From positions 1 to 64,000 of the forward strand of contig NZ_FPBP01000001.1 of the NCBI RefSeq assembly GCF_900116705.1: 64,000 nucleotides of DNA, given 5' to 3'. The DNA comes from Halomonas korlensis (GTDB lineage Bacteria; Pseudomonadota; Gammaproteobacteria; Pseudomonadales; Halomonadaceae). Within the stretch, counting starts at the first letter, position 1, and each line of letters starts with the position of its first letter. The notes below the pieces were generated by a model. It was not told the origin of the DNA and did no database searches. It saw only the letters and a list, made by a program, of their open reading frames with translations. A program made the position numbers and the translations under genes. Of the stretch, positions 19,576-28,407 are shown in pieces.

Positions 19576-21411
19576 TCAACGATTGCGCTGGCGGGCCTCG
19601 ATGACGGCTGCACGCTCGGGGTCTACCCACCAGGCGGCTAGGTCAAGCGTGTACTCGGGGAAAGGCTCCTGCCAGCCAAACTTGTCCCAGAGAGCGATGC
19701 GAGTCTGGCCCAGGTGCCATTGGGGAATGACGTAGAAGCCCCAGCGCAACACCCTGTCGAGGGCTTGGGCCGCCGTATCGAGGGCGTCCCGGGAGTCGGC
19801 GGCGATCAGCTTTTCGACCAGGGCATCAATCGTCGGGTCGGCCAGGCCGATAAGGTTGCGGCTTTGGGGTACATCGGCATAAGGGCTGGTCCAGAAATCG
19901 CGCTGCTCGTTACCCGGATTCGCCGACTGAGGGAAGCTGCCGACGATGATGTCGAAATCGAAGCGGCGCAACCGATTGAGGTATTGGTTGACGTCGACAA
20001 CACGAATCCTGCCCTCGATACCCAGGCGCGACAGGTTTCGCAACAGGGGCTGGACCACGCGCTCGAACTGGGTGTCGAAGAGCAACACTTCCAGCTGCAG
20101 GGGCTCACCACTCTGCGCGTCGACCAGTTTGCCGTCGCGAGTCTCGTAGCCCGCCTCGCGCAGCAGTTCCAGGGCGCGGCCCAGGCGGGGACGCATTTCC
20201 TCGGGATGCTCGACGGGTAGCGGCTGTTCGAAGACGCGCTCGGGCAGGCTGTCTTGATGAGGCTCAAGAAGCGCTAGTTCCGCTTCGCTCGGCAGGTCTT
20301 CGGCGGCCATCTGTGAATTTGCGAAGTAGCTCTCGGTACGCTCATAGGCACCGTAAAAGAGGTTGCGATTGAGCCAGTCGAAGTCGAAAGCCAGGTTCAA
20401 GGCCTCTCGCACCCGCACGTCCTGAAAGGTCTCGCGTCGCAGGTTCATCACATAGGCCTGCATGCCGGCGGGCTGACCATCGGGAATCTCCAGACGCTTC
20501 ACGAGCCCCTCTTCCAGGGCCGGGAAATCGTAGGCTGTCGCCCAATTTCGGGCACTGGACTCGATGCGCATGTCCAGGTTGCCGGCCTTGAACGCTTCGA
20601 GTGCGACGGTCTGATCCCGATAATAATCGTAAACCAGCCGGTCGATGTTATGTCGGCCACGATTCACCGGCAGGTCCTGCCCCCAGTAATCCTCGACCCG
20701 TTGGTAAACGATACGACGGCCTGGATCGACCTCGGCAATGCGATACGGACCCGAGCCGAGGAGGGAGTCACGCGTGGTAGCCTTAAAATCGCGTCCTTCC
20801 CAGAAGTGAGCCGGCAGGATGGGTAACTGGCCGATGATCAGTGGCAGTTCACGCGATTCACTTTCGGCCAGATCGAAGTGGACAGTATCCTCATCAATGG
20901 CACGCACCTCGATGACATCGTTGTAATAGGCACTGTAGAAGGGTTGGCCCTGTTCGGTCAGGGTCGTGAAACTAAAGACCACGTCATCCGCGGTAACCGG
21001 TTCGCCATCGTGGAAACGAGCATCGGGATGAAGATCGAATTCGATCCATTGGCGGTCGGGATCGAGACGAATGCCCTGGGCGAGCTGGCCGTACATGGAG
21101 AAGGGCTCATCGGGATTCTGCGTGAGCAGCGTATCGTAAATCTCGGTCAGGCCGGTGGCGGGCGTGCCGCGGATGATGAAGGGGTTGGTGGAATCGAAGC
21201 TGCCGATGGCGGATCGGATGAGCGAGCCGCCCTTGGGCGCCTGAGGGTCGGCGTGAGGGAAATGCTCGAAACCATCGTCCAGCCCCGGCTCGCCGTATAG
21301 CGCCAGACCATGCACGGTGGGCACCTCAGAGGGGTCGGCGGCCCAGGCGGAAGATAAGAGTGCCGCGGCAAGCAGGGCGCTTGACAGGCAACAACGCGGG
21401 ATGAACGGCAT
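19576..21411 (-). CDS. yejA: Extracellular peptide-binding protein of the Yej importer (611 aa)
   Basis: A periplasmic solute-binding protein of the SBP_bac_5 family that delivers peptides to YejBEF. A signal peptide covers about residues 1-24 (LLAAALLSSAWAA). The following region has HGLALYGEPGLDDGFEHF and DPQAPKGGSLIRSAIGSFDS, which are characteristic of YejA. Further on come PVTADDVVFSFTTL and LGSGPYRIAEVDPGRRIVY. It is the first gene of the operon yejA-yejB-yejE-yejF on the minus strand. Confidence 0.93.
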   Translation of the reverse strand: MPFIPRCCLSSALLAAALLSSAWAADPSEVPTVHGLALYGEPGLDDGFEHFPHADPQAPKGGSLIRSAIGSFDSTNPFIIRGTPATGLTEIYDTLLTQNPDEPFSMYGQLAQGIRLDPDRQWIEFDLHPDARFHDGEPVTADDVVFSFTTLTEQGQPFYSAYYNDVIEVRAIDEDTVHFDLAESESRELPLIIGQLPILPAHFWEGRDFKATTRDSLLGSGPYRIAEVDPGRRIVYQRVEDYWGQDLPVNRGRHNIDRLVYDYYRDQTVALEAFKAGNLDMRIESSARNWATAYDFPALEEGLVKRLEIPDGQPAGMQAYVMNLRRETFQDVRVREALNLAFDFDWLNRNLFYGAYERTESYFANSQMAAEDLPSEAELALLEPHQDSLPERVFEQPLPVEHPEEMRPRLGRALELLREAGYETRDGKLVDAQSGEPLQLEVLLFDTQFERVVQPLLRNLSRLGIEGRIRVVDVNQYLNRLRRFDFDIIVGSFPQSANPGNEQRDFWTSPYADVPQSRNLIGLADPTIDALVEKLIAADSRDALDTAAQALDRVLRWGFYVIPQWHLGQTRIALWDKFGWQEPFPEYTLDLAAWWVDPERAAVIEARQRNR

Positions 21412-21536
21412 TACTGGCTTCCTCGGTCGAATCCACGTCCCGGTCGACCCTGGGACTCGTTACCGCCATAAGGTGTCAGGACGCCGTGTGCTTGTAAACC
21501 TTGGCCAGCAATGCATTCGTCCTGACTAGGCTGCGG

Positions 21537-22721
21537 CTAGCGGAAGGCAAGGCTTCGCTGAGGAATATCGAGCACCTGTCCTGACTGTATGAGATTGCCC
21601 TCGAGGCCGTTTTGACGACGAATCTCTTCTACGCTCACTCCTTGCCGCGAGGCAATGAGCGAGAGTGAATCGCCCCTCTGGACGACATAGGAACCCTCGC
21701 TTGCGGTATTGCTCGGAGACGATTGGCGATTTTCCAGTCGGCTAAGCAGCGCTTGCTCCCGGCCGACCGGCACCAGTAGCGCTCTGGTGTGGTTGGGATG
21801 GGCGTTGCCACCAATCAGGCCCGGGTTGAGATCGGCCATGGTATCGGGCGATACCCCGGTCAGTCGGGCCGCCTCGGAGAGATTCAGCGGCTGGGTCAGC
21901 GGAATACTGGCAAATCCCGGGCTGGCGTCTATCTCGGGAAGCGTCACGCGATACTCGTCGGGAGCATTGATGATCGCCGCGATGGCCTTGAGCTTGGGTA
22001 GATAGTGCATAGTTTCGTGGGGTAACTGCAGGCTCCAGTAGTCGCCAGCATCGCCGCGGGACAGTGAGACGTTCCTGGCGCGATTGACGGTACCAGCGCC
22101 GGCATTGTAAGCGGCCAGCGAAAGCTTGATATTGCCGTCATACCATTGATCGGCCTGAAGCTCGATATAATCAAGCGCGGCCCGGGTCGAGGTGACGACG
22201 TCGAGTCGCCCGTCATAGGCCCCATTACGGCGCAACCCCAGCGCATCTGCGGTCCCCGGCATGAATTGCCAGAGGCCGGCAGCGCCGCGATGGCTGCGCG
22301 CCCTCGGGTCGAAGGAGCTTTCGACGAAAGGAATCAGGGCGATTTCGCCGGGCAGGCCACGTTGCTCAACCTGCTCCGTGATCCAGGCAAGCCAAGGGCG
22401 CGCCCGCTCGGTGATCTCGATAATGTTCTGCGGGTTGGCCTGGTAATGGGCGATCCAGTGCTGGACACGCTCGTTGTGCGCTTGGTCCTGCCATTGAAAG
22501 TTTGCACGCAGACGGCTCCAGGCATCCTTCGGCTCCAGCGCTAGCGCCTCCCAGAAGTGACTGCCCGCTGAGGGTGCGGCGCGATCCTGTGGAAGAACGC
22601 CGCCACTGTGGGGAGGCAAGTTGGTAGACGCTTGACTATGCGCGCCGGCCAATAGCGAGCCGGTCAGTGCGACGACGCTGGCAAAGCCCAGAATCCGCCG
22701 ACGAGTGGTGTAGTAGGTCAT
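21537..22721 (-). CDS. mltD: Membrane-bound lytic transglycosylase MltD-type with LysM domain (394 aa)
   Basis: A periplasmic murein lytic transglycosylase cutting MurNAc-GlcNAc bonds with formation of 1,6-anhydroMurNAc. After a signal sequence (to about residue 32) the SLT domain carries the catalytic glutamate in PFVESSFDPRA, then GAAGLWQFMPGTA and LAAYNAGAGTVNRA. One C-terminal LysM domain (SYVVQRGDSLSLIASRQGVS) binds peptidoglycan; MltD of E. coli has two. No lipobox cysteine is visible near the signal cleavage site, so lipid anchoring is doubtful. The gene lies downstream of gloB, as in many gammaproteobacteria. Confidence 0.9.
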   Translation of the reverse strand: MTYYTTRRRILGFASVVALTGSLLAGAHSQASTNLPPHSGGVLPQDRAAPSAGSHFWEALALEPKDAWSRLRANFQWQDQAHNERVQHWIAHYQANPQNIIEITERARPWLAWITEQVEQRGLPGEIALIPFVESSFDPRARSHRGAAGLWQFMPGTADALGLRRNGAYDGRLDVVTSTRAALDYIELQADQWYDGNIKLSLAAYNAGAGTVNRARNVSLSRGDAGDYWSLQLPHETMHYLPKLKAIAAIINAPDEYRVTLPEIDASPGFASIPLTQPLNLSEAARLTGVSPDTMADLNPGLIGGNAHPNHTRALLVPVGREQALLSRLENRQSSPSNTASEGSYVVQRGDSLSLIASRQGVSVEEIRRQNGLEGNLIQSGQVLDIPQRSLAFR

Positions 22722-22754
22722 TGATCAATGGTCTCTTGGTCGCAAGCACAAGAG

Positions 22755-22777
22755 AGCGTCACCGGCCGGCGACGCTC
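22755..22777 (-). terminator. Stem-loop between gloB and mltD
   Basis: GAGCGTC and GACGCTC form a perfect seven-base stem around a GC-rich loop, between the gloB stop and the mltD start. The T-tail on the minus strand is weak (TCTTGTG), so it may be a partial terminator or an RNA processing signal. Confidence 0.4.
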
Positions 22778-22803
22778 CAGGGCTTGTGCCCATCGGATAA
22801 TAT

Positions 22804-23601
22804 TCAGAAGTTGTCTTTCCAGGCGCGCAGTGTGGCAAAGGTTGCCTCGCTGGTACCGGTGTCGCCCTGCGATGCGGCGGCCTCGCGAACGAGATGATCA
22901 TCGCAGCGCAGGAAAGGATTTATGCGTTTTTCGCGGCCGAGAGTACTGGGTAATGTTGGCCGGTCGAGCTCACGTGCACGCTGGCATTCATCGAGGGCTT
23001 TAACGACATCGGTGTTATGAGGGTCCGCTGCCAGGGCAAACCGCAAGTTGGCAAGCGTATATTCATGAGCGGCGAATACCATGGTGTCGTCCGGCAGCAC
23101 CGAGAGCCTGCCGAGCGAGTCGTGCATCTGTGCCGGCGTCCCTTCGAAGAGACGACCACAGCCTCCGCTGAACATGGTGTCACCGCAGAACAGCAGGGGC
23201 GGAATGCCGGCAGTGAAGAAAGCGATGTGATCGAGAGTGTGGCCGGGCACCTCATGGACTTCAAACAGCCGCCCCAGGACACGGAACTCATCACCTTCGC
23301 GGACCGTCTGGTCGATACCCGCGATATCGGGATTGTCGGGGCCGATCACATGGGGGGAATAACGCTCGATCAATTCCGCCAGACCGCCGGTATGATCCTG
23401 ATGATGATGGGTAATCAAAACCGTTGATAAGGTAAGATTCTCCCGCTCGAGAAGTTGGATAACCGGCCCGGCGTCACCGGGGTCGACCACACAGACATCG
23501 ACATTGGTGTCCTGGCGAAGCAACCATATATAGTTGTCGCCAAGCGCGGGAATCGGTGTCACGCTCAACATAGGCAGGGCGTCCTGTTCGGGGAATGGCA
23601 T
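22804..23601 (-). CDS. gloB: Hydroxyacylglutathione hydrolase, glyoxalase II (265 aa)
   Basis: Glyoxalase II hydrolyses S-lactoylglutathione to lactate and glutathione, finishing methylglyoxal detoxification. It is a metallo-beta-lactamase fold with THHHQDHTGG as the metal site, GHTLDHIAFF, the CGDTMFSGGCGRLFEG motif and the tail INPFLRCDD. The ATG at 23601 has a strong GGGAGG ribosome site 8 bases upstream. The start favoured by family length would be the ATG at 23571 (MLSVTPIPALGDNYIW), whose ribosome site is weaker, so the first ten residues are uncertain. Divergent from yafS. Confidence 0.94.
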   Translation of the reverse strand: MPFPEQDALPMLSVTPIPALGDNYIWLLRQDTNVDVCVVDPGDAGPVIQLLERENLTLSTVLITHHHQDHTGGLAELIERYSPHVIGPDNPDIAGIDQTVREGDEFRVLGRLFEVHEVPGHTLDHIAFFTAGIPPLLFCGDTMFSGGCGRLFEGTPAQMHDSLGRLSVLPDDTMVFAAHEYTLANLRFALAADPHNTDVVKALDECQRARELDRPTLPSTLGREKRINPFLRCDDHLVREAAASQGDTGTSEATFATLRAWKDNF

Positions 23602-23746
23602 CCGATCAGCCTCCCTGGCGGGGGGAAATGCTTACTGGCGGCGTAGCAAGTAGTGCATGGGTCGTGGCTATTGCACATCGTGACCAAGCCTTGCTGTTAA
23701 TCGGGAAGCGTTACAAAACTTAGCATAGTGGAGGGTATTGCTCGAC

Positions 23747-24535
23747 ATGTCAACCACGTCGTCCACGCTGGAACTGGCAAGGCTTGTGCGCGAGGGACGC
23801 CAGTATTGGGCGAGTCAGTCAGGACAGGCTATCCGCCATGCCGAGCGGGCTTGTCTGGGGCCGGTCTGCGAGAGCGTCTTCGGTGCCCATAGCCTGGAGC
23901 TCGGCATGGGCGCCTCGATGGCAGACATGTGCCCGGTACGTCACCCGATGCGCTGGGCGCCCACTCGTGAACTTGCCGATACCGCCTCGATGCTGGTCTG
24001 CCAGCCCGATGCTCTACCCTTGTTGGACGAGAGCCTCAGTCTGGTGGTAATTCACCACCTACTTGAGGTGGTGCCTCATCCTCATCATGTCTTGCAGGAA
24101 GCGGCTCGTGTCACCGCCGCCGAGGGTCGATTGATCATTTTCGGCTGGGCGCCGTTGGGGCCCGGCGGCCTGAGCCGGGCTCTGCCTAGCCGCCGCCGTC
24201 GGCTGCCATGGCGTGGACATTGGCGTACGCCGGGCCGACTTGGCGATTGGTTGGCGTTTGTCGATTTTGAAATCGAGCGGGTAGACTATTGCGGCTTTCA
24301 CCTGCCCGGCAGCTTGCCGAGCAATGCCATGCTGGAAACCCTGGGTCGACGTCACAATCTTCCATTGAGTGACAGCTACATGATCCATGCGCGTCGCAAG
24401 TCACAACTTGTTCGGCCGCAGGGGGCTTCCCTTCCCTTCGCGCGGCCTTTGGGCACCTCATCGTTGGGCGGCGCGGCAAGCGTTGGGCAGGCGCGCTCCG
24501 AACACGAACTGGAAAGGATGACCGAGGGTGACTGA
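23747..24535 (+). CDS. yafS: SAM-dependent methyltransferase YafS-type (262 aa)
   Basis: A class I methyltransferase-like protein with the order gloB/yafS/rnhA that is conserved in gammaproteobacteria; its substrate is not known. Motif I is seen as [14 protein letters not shown] and the post-motif region as [25 protein letters not shown], typical of the Methyltransf_11 group. The ATG at 23747 is preceded by GGAGGG at 23730-23735. The last eight bases overlap rnhA. The tail is Arg/Ser-rich and probably disordered. Confidence 0.82.
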   Translation: MSTTSSTLELARLVREGRQYWASQSGQAIRHAERACLGPVCESVFGAHSLELGMGASMADMCPVRHPMRWAPTRELADTASMLVCQPDALPLLDESLSLVVIHHLLEVVPHPHHVLQEAARVTAAEGRLIIFGWAPLGPGGLSRALPSRRRRLPWRGHWRTPGRLGDWLAFVDFEIERVDYCGFHLPGSLPSNAMLETLGRRHNLPLSDSYMIHARRKSQLVRPQGASLPFARPLGTSSLGGAASVGQARSEHELERMTEGD

Positions 24536-24998
24536 TTCACGCAAGGCTGCAGACCTGCCCCGGGTGACGATTTACACCGATGGTGCCTGTCGCGGCAACC
24601 CGGGGCCCGGCGGGTGGGGGGCATTGCTGGTGAGCGGGCGTCATGAAAAACCCCTCAATGGCTTCGAGGCAGTCACCACCAACAATCGCATGGAGCTGAT
24701 GGCGGCTATCATGTCACTGCGCGAGTTGAAGCGACCCTGCCATATCGAGTTATGGACGGACTCCGAATATCTGCGCAAGGGCATTACCGAATGGATCCAC
24801 GGCTGGATCAAGCGCGGCTGGAAAACCGCCGCTCGCCAACCGGTCAAGAACGCCGAACTCTGGCGAGAGCTCCTGGAAGAGACCCATCGTCATCGCATCG
24901 ACTGGCACTGGGTCAAGGGCCATAACGGCCATCCCGGCAACGAACGGGCCGACGCCCTTGCCAATGCCGCCATCGATGCCCATCGGGCCCCGGCCTGA
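24528..24998 (+). CDS. rnhA: Ribonuclease HI (156 aa)
   Basis: RNase HI cuts the RNA strand of RNA-DNA hybrids. All four catalytic acids are present: D18 in [18 protein letters not shown]56 in NNRMELMA, D78 in LWTDSEYL and D142 in NERADALA. The basic handle ([14 protein letters not shown]) is intact. The start is GTG at 24528 within the end of yafS. The next gene, dnaQ, follows on the same strand rather than divergently as in E. coli. Confidence 0.96.
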   Translation: MTDSRKAADLPRVTIYTDGACRGNPGPGGWGALLVSGRHEKPLNGFEAVTTNNRMELMAAIMSLRELKRPCHIELWTDSEYLRKGITEWIHGWIKRGWKTAARQPVKNAELWRELLEETHRHRIDWHWVKGHNGHPGNERADALANAAIDAHRAPA

Positions 24999-25067
24999 AT
25001 CACGCCGTGCTGCCGCTTCCCGCCCTGTTTTTTCACGCCTACCTTACCGCCAGCCGCTGAGATCACC

Positions 25068-25820
25068 ATGCGTCAGATTATCCTGGACACCGAAACCACC
25101 GGCATCGACCCCCGTGACGGCCACCGCATGATAGAAATAGGGGCGGTTGAGATGCTCAATCGCCGCCTTACCGGCAATACCTATCACCAATATATCAATC
25201 CGGAACGCGAGATCGATCCCGAGGCCATCGCAGTACACGGCATCACCAACGAGGATGTCGCCGACAAGCCCCGATTTGGCGATATCGCAGAGGAATTCTG
25301 GGCCTTTATCGAAGGCGCCGAGCTGGTGATTCACAACGCGCCCTTCGATGTGGGGTTCATGGACCACGAGTTCCGCCTGTTCAACCGGCAGCTCGGTGAA
25401 TCGCGGTTCGCTCCCGTCGCCGACCATTGCCGAATCCTCGATACCCTGCAGCTCGCCCGAGACAAGCACCCTGGCCAGCGCAACAGCCTGGACGCCCTGT
25501 GCAAGCGCTACGAGATCGACAACGGTCACCGGGTCCTGCATGGCGCGCTGCTCGATGCCGAGATTCTTGCCGATGTCTATCTGGCGATGACGGGTGGACA
25601 GACCGCACTGTCGCTCGATGCCGCCGCTGCTCGCGAGGGGCAGGCGAGCGATCCGGGGGGACTATCGATTCGCCGTCTCACGTTAGAGCCGGGGCGTCTG
25701 AGGATCACGACTCCCGACGATGATGAGCTGGCTGCACACCGTGCCAAGCTCGCTGGTATCCGTGAGGCGGCAGGCGAGTGCCAGTGGGATCGCCTGGTCG
25801 GAGACGGGGAGGCAAGCTGA
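25068..25820 (+). CDS. dnaQ: DNA polymerase III epsilon subunit, proofreading exonuclease (250 aa)
   Basis: The 3'-5' proofreading subunit of the replicative polymerase. DEDDh motifs are complete: D7 and E9 in LDTETTG, D in HNAPFDVGFMDHEF near residue 96, and H and D in HGALLDAEIL. The C-terminal part (about residue 185 on) would bind the alpha subunit. The stop overlaps the nudC start by one base. Confidence 0.95.
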   Translation: MRQIILDTETTGIDPRDGHRMIEIGAVEMLNRRLTGNTYHQYINPEREIDPEAIAVHGITNEDVADKPRFGDIAEEFWAFIEGAELVIHNAPFDVGFMDHEFRLFNRQLGESRFAPVADHCRILDTLQLARDKHPGQRNSLDALCKRYEIDNGHRVLHGALLDAEILADVYLAMTGGQTALSLDAAAAREGQASDPGGLSIRRLTLEPGRLRITTPDDDELAAHRAKLAGIREAAGECQWDRLVGDGEAS

Positions 25821-26593
25821 TGCTGCGTCGCGAATTGCCGGCCAGTGCCATGGCGGGACATGTGATTCGCCTGGCCGAGGGACGCATTGCACCGTCTGCG
25901 GATGGCGATTTCCTGCAGCCCGTGTGTCGCTGGAGTCCGGCAATGCAGCCGCTGTGCTACTGGAACGATGAACCGGTGGCGCTCAGCGTGGAGGAATCTG
26001 CCGGCGAGGACTGGCCTGATGGACGCAGCTGGCTGAGTCGACTCCCCGAGTCTCGGTTTTCCCTGCTATCGACAGCTCTGCAGGTGGGCGCCTGGCTGCG
26101 TAATCACCGTTTTTGCGGGCGATGTGGCGCCGAGACCTCGCGTCTTGATGCCGAGTTTGCGATGCATTGCCATGCCTGTGGCCATCGCAACTATCCTCGC
26201 ATCTCGCCCTGTATTATCACTCTCGTCACCCACGGGGAATCGATCCTGCTGGGACGTAGTCCGCGCTTCCCCGCAGGACGCTACTCGACATTAGCGGGAT
26301 TCATCGAACCCGGAGAGGCCGCCGAAGAGGCAGTGCGTCGAGAAGTCTTCGAGGAAGTGGGGATTGCGGTGGGGCGCGTCCGGTATTTCAAGAGTCAGGC
26401 CTGGCCTTTTCCGCATTCGCTGATGCTGGGATTCTTCGCCGAGGCTGCGAGTCGGCGCATCCGTATCGATGGCGTTGAAATCAGTGATGCGGCCTGGTTC
26501 AGCCCGCGGAGCTTGCCCCAGTTGCCGCCGCTTTATTCCATCTCCCGCGCCTTGATCGAGACACACCTGGCGGAGGTCAAGACAGGGCTTTGA
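25820..26593 (+). CDS. nudC: NADH pyrophosphatase / NAD-capped RNA decapping Nudix hydrolase (257 aa)
   Basis: NudC splits NADH to NMNH and AMP and removes NAD caps from RNA. A four-cysteine zinc site (CGRCG and CHACGH, spaced 15) precedes the Nudix box (GFIEPGE and REVFEEVG), and the NADH-specific motif SQAWPFPHSLMLGF follows; the usual family form is SQPWPFPxS. Start and dnaQ stop overlap (TGATG), so an earlier in-frame start inside dnaQ is unlikely. Confidence 0.93.
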   Translation: MLRRELPASAMAGHVIRLAEGRIAPSADGDFLQPVCRWSPAMQPLCYWNDEPVALSVEESAGEDWPDGRSWLSRLPESRFSLLSTALQVGAWLRNHRFCGRCGAETSRLDAEFAMHCHACGHRNYPRISPCIITLVTHGESILLGRSPRFPAGRYSTLAGFIEPGEAAEEAVRREVFEEVGIAVGRVRYFKSQAWPFPHSLMLGFFAEAASRRIRIDGVEISDAAWFSPRSLPQLPPLYSISRALIETHLAEVKTGL

Positions 26594-26706
26594 TGGCTCG
26601 TTGGCAACGCTAAACCGTTCAGGAAGAGGTTGATTGGCTTGAATGTGCGGTCATGGTGGCCTGTTACCCCCTGGGGTCGTGGTGGTGATCAGATAAGGAG
26701 AGTGTG

Positions 26707-27747
26707 GTGAACGAGTGGTTGACGGATTTTGGCATGTTCCTGGCTCAGCTACTGAGCTTGGTTATCATCATCGCCCTGATTGCCGCAGTGGTGATGCGTG
26801 CAAGAAGCAGCGGTCCGGCGCACAGCCGGCTGCACCTGGAGGAGCTCAACGAGACGCGCAAACACCGCCACCGGCGGATGACCATGGCTGCCAGCGAGCC
26901 CGGGGGTCGCAAGCGATTGTTGAAAGCCTTCCGCAAGGAAGACAAGACGCGAGGCCGCCACGGGCGCAAGGCGCAAGCCGACGCTCGAGCGACGGTCTGG
27001 GTGCTGGACTTTCATGGCGACATCAAGGCCAGTGGTGCCGCCAGGCTTGCCGAGGAGGTTTCCGCTGTCATCGCCGTCGCTACTGAAGGCGACGAGGTGG
27101 TAGTACGTCTGGAGTCCGCCGGAGGCTTGGTGCATGCCTACGGACTGGCGGCTGCCGAGTTGGATCGCCTTCGACTTGCCAAGCTTTCAACCACCGTGTG
27201 CGTCGACAAGGTGGCCGCCAGCGGAGGTTACCTGATGGCGTGCGCTGCCGATCGAATACGCGCCGCGCCCTTTGCAGTCCTCGGCTCTATCGGCGTGGTG
27301 GCACAGTTACCCAATGTGCATCGGCTGCTCAAGCGTCATGACATCGATGTGGAGTTGCTGACCGCGGGCCGCTACAAGCGCACCCTGACCGTGTTTGGCG
27401 AGAATACCCCGGAGGGCCGCGAAAAATTTCTTGAGGACATCCAAACCACTCACGAGCTCTTCAAGCGCCACGTTGCCGAACGGCGCCCCGGCCTGGACAT
27501 CGATGCGGTGGCGACCGGTGAAATCTGGTACGGCAGCCAAGCTTGCGAAAATGGCCTGATCGATGCTCTGGGGACCAGTGAAGCTTATCTGTTTGAGCGG
27601 ATGGAACAGGCCAAGGTGATCAATCTCAAGCTTGAGCCCAAACGCAAGCTGGGCGATCGCCTTGGCGTGGCGATTTCCCGGGGTGTCGAGAGGGCCATCG
27701 AGCGTAGCCTTGAAATGCTTGAGGCAACGCGCTGGCAGAAACGCTAG
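26707..27747 (+). CDS. sohB: Inner-membrane serine protease SohB (346 aa)
   Basis: A signal-peptide-peptidase-like protease of the S49 family. One N-terminal transmembrane helix (LLSLVIIIALIAAVVM) is followed by a basic linker and the protease core. The nucleophilic serine is in KVAASGGYLMACAAD and the general-base lysine in GRYKRTLTVFGENTPEG. GTG codons lie at 26704 and 26707; the second is six bases from AAGGAG and so is the better start. No ATG is suitable. Confidence 0.9.
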   Translation: MNEWLTDFGMFLAQLLSLVIIIALIAAVVMRARSSGPAHSRLHLEELNETRKHRHRRMTMAASEPGGRKRLLKAFRKEDKTRGRHGRKAQADARATVWVLDFHGDIKASGAARLAEEVSAVIAVATEGDEVVVRLESAGGLVHAYGLAAAELDRLRLAKLSTTVCVDKVAASGGYLMACAADRIRAAPFAVLGSIGVVAQLPNVHRLLKRHDIDVELLTAGRYKRTLTVFGENTPEGREKFLEDIQTTHELFKRHVAERRPGLDIDAVATGEIWYGSQACENGLIDALGTSEAYLFERMEQAKVINLKLEPKRKLGDRLGVAISRGVERAIERSLEMLEATRWQKR

Positions 27748-27759
27748 CAATCCGATGAT

Positions 27760-28089
27760 TCACTCGTTCGAGGCGAACTCGGTGCTTCCCAAGGCATCAA
27801 TCACGGTGCGCGCGTTATTGCCACTTAATGAATAATAGATGGTCTGCGAGGCGCGACGAGTGCTGACCAGCCCTTCACGGCGCAAGATCGCCAGATGCTG
27901 GGACAGCGCGGACTGACTGAGAGATAGCCGTTGATTGAGCTCTGTCACCGAAAGCTCCTGACCCTCGAGCAGGCAGAGAATTCTCAAGCGGTTATCGTTG
28001 GCCATGGCCTTCAATAATGCGGTGGCCTGATTGATGACCGAGTCCCCTCTCTCGAGAAGTCGAGATGCGTCGTTACGGGTATTGCTCAT
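27760..28089 (-). CDS. ArsR-family winged-helix repressor (109 aa)
   Basis: A small DNA-binding repressor: ALLKAMANDNRLRILCLLE, then helix-turn-helix SLSQSALSQHLAILRREGLV and the wing RRASQTIYYSLS. It has a single cysteine (in ILCLL), so the usual metal-thiolate sites of ArsR/SmtB sensors are absent and a two-cysteine persulfide switch as in BigR is also incomplete. The ribosome site AGGGAG lies 6 bases before the ATG. The inverted repeat at 28108-28118 just upstream may be its own operator. The ligand and target genes are unknown. Confidence 0.85.
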   Translation of the reverse strand: MSNTRNDASRLLERGDSVINQATALLKAMANDNRLRILCLLEGQELSVTELNQRLSLSQSALSQHLAILRREGLVSTRRASQTIYYSLSGNNARTVIDALGSTEFASNE

Positions 28090-28407
28090 TGTGCTCTCCC
28101 TGAGCTGGCGAATTTCGCGAATCCTAGTAGCATCCCCGGGACTTGGTTGCCCGGGGTCTTGTGCTGGCAGGCGTTCCTGTTTTAACTATTTCTCAAGCAT
28201 AGACCAGCAAGGCCACGGAAGAAGTCACGCTTTTGACTGATTCCACCGCATGCTCGCCATCTGGCTTACCCACAATTCTTTGTCGACAATGATAGCGAAG
28301 CTGATGCTCCTTTTGTCGAATATTAGCCCATTGTATGAAGTCAATCAGTCAATTCTGCTCTAGAGTGTCAACAATCCTCGACGCTAACGACCAAAAGCAG
28401 GCTACCC
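28090..28407. promoter_or_regulatory. Divergent regulatory region between the ArsR gene and prpE
   Basis: No gene is seen. The arsR-side part holds GCGAA-T-TTCGC (28108-28118), a perfect inverted repeat, and a hairpin CCCCGGG/CCCGGGG with a nine-base loop (28134-28156). The prpE-side part is AT-rich and carries a ten-base palindrome TTGTCGACAA (28280-28289) and a second TTTGTCGA at 28312-28319, 31-33 bases apart, which could be a paired operator upstream of prpE. Confidence 0.5.
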
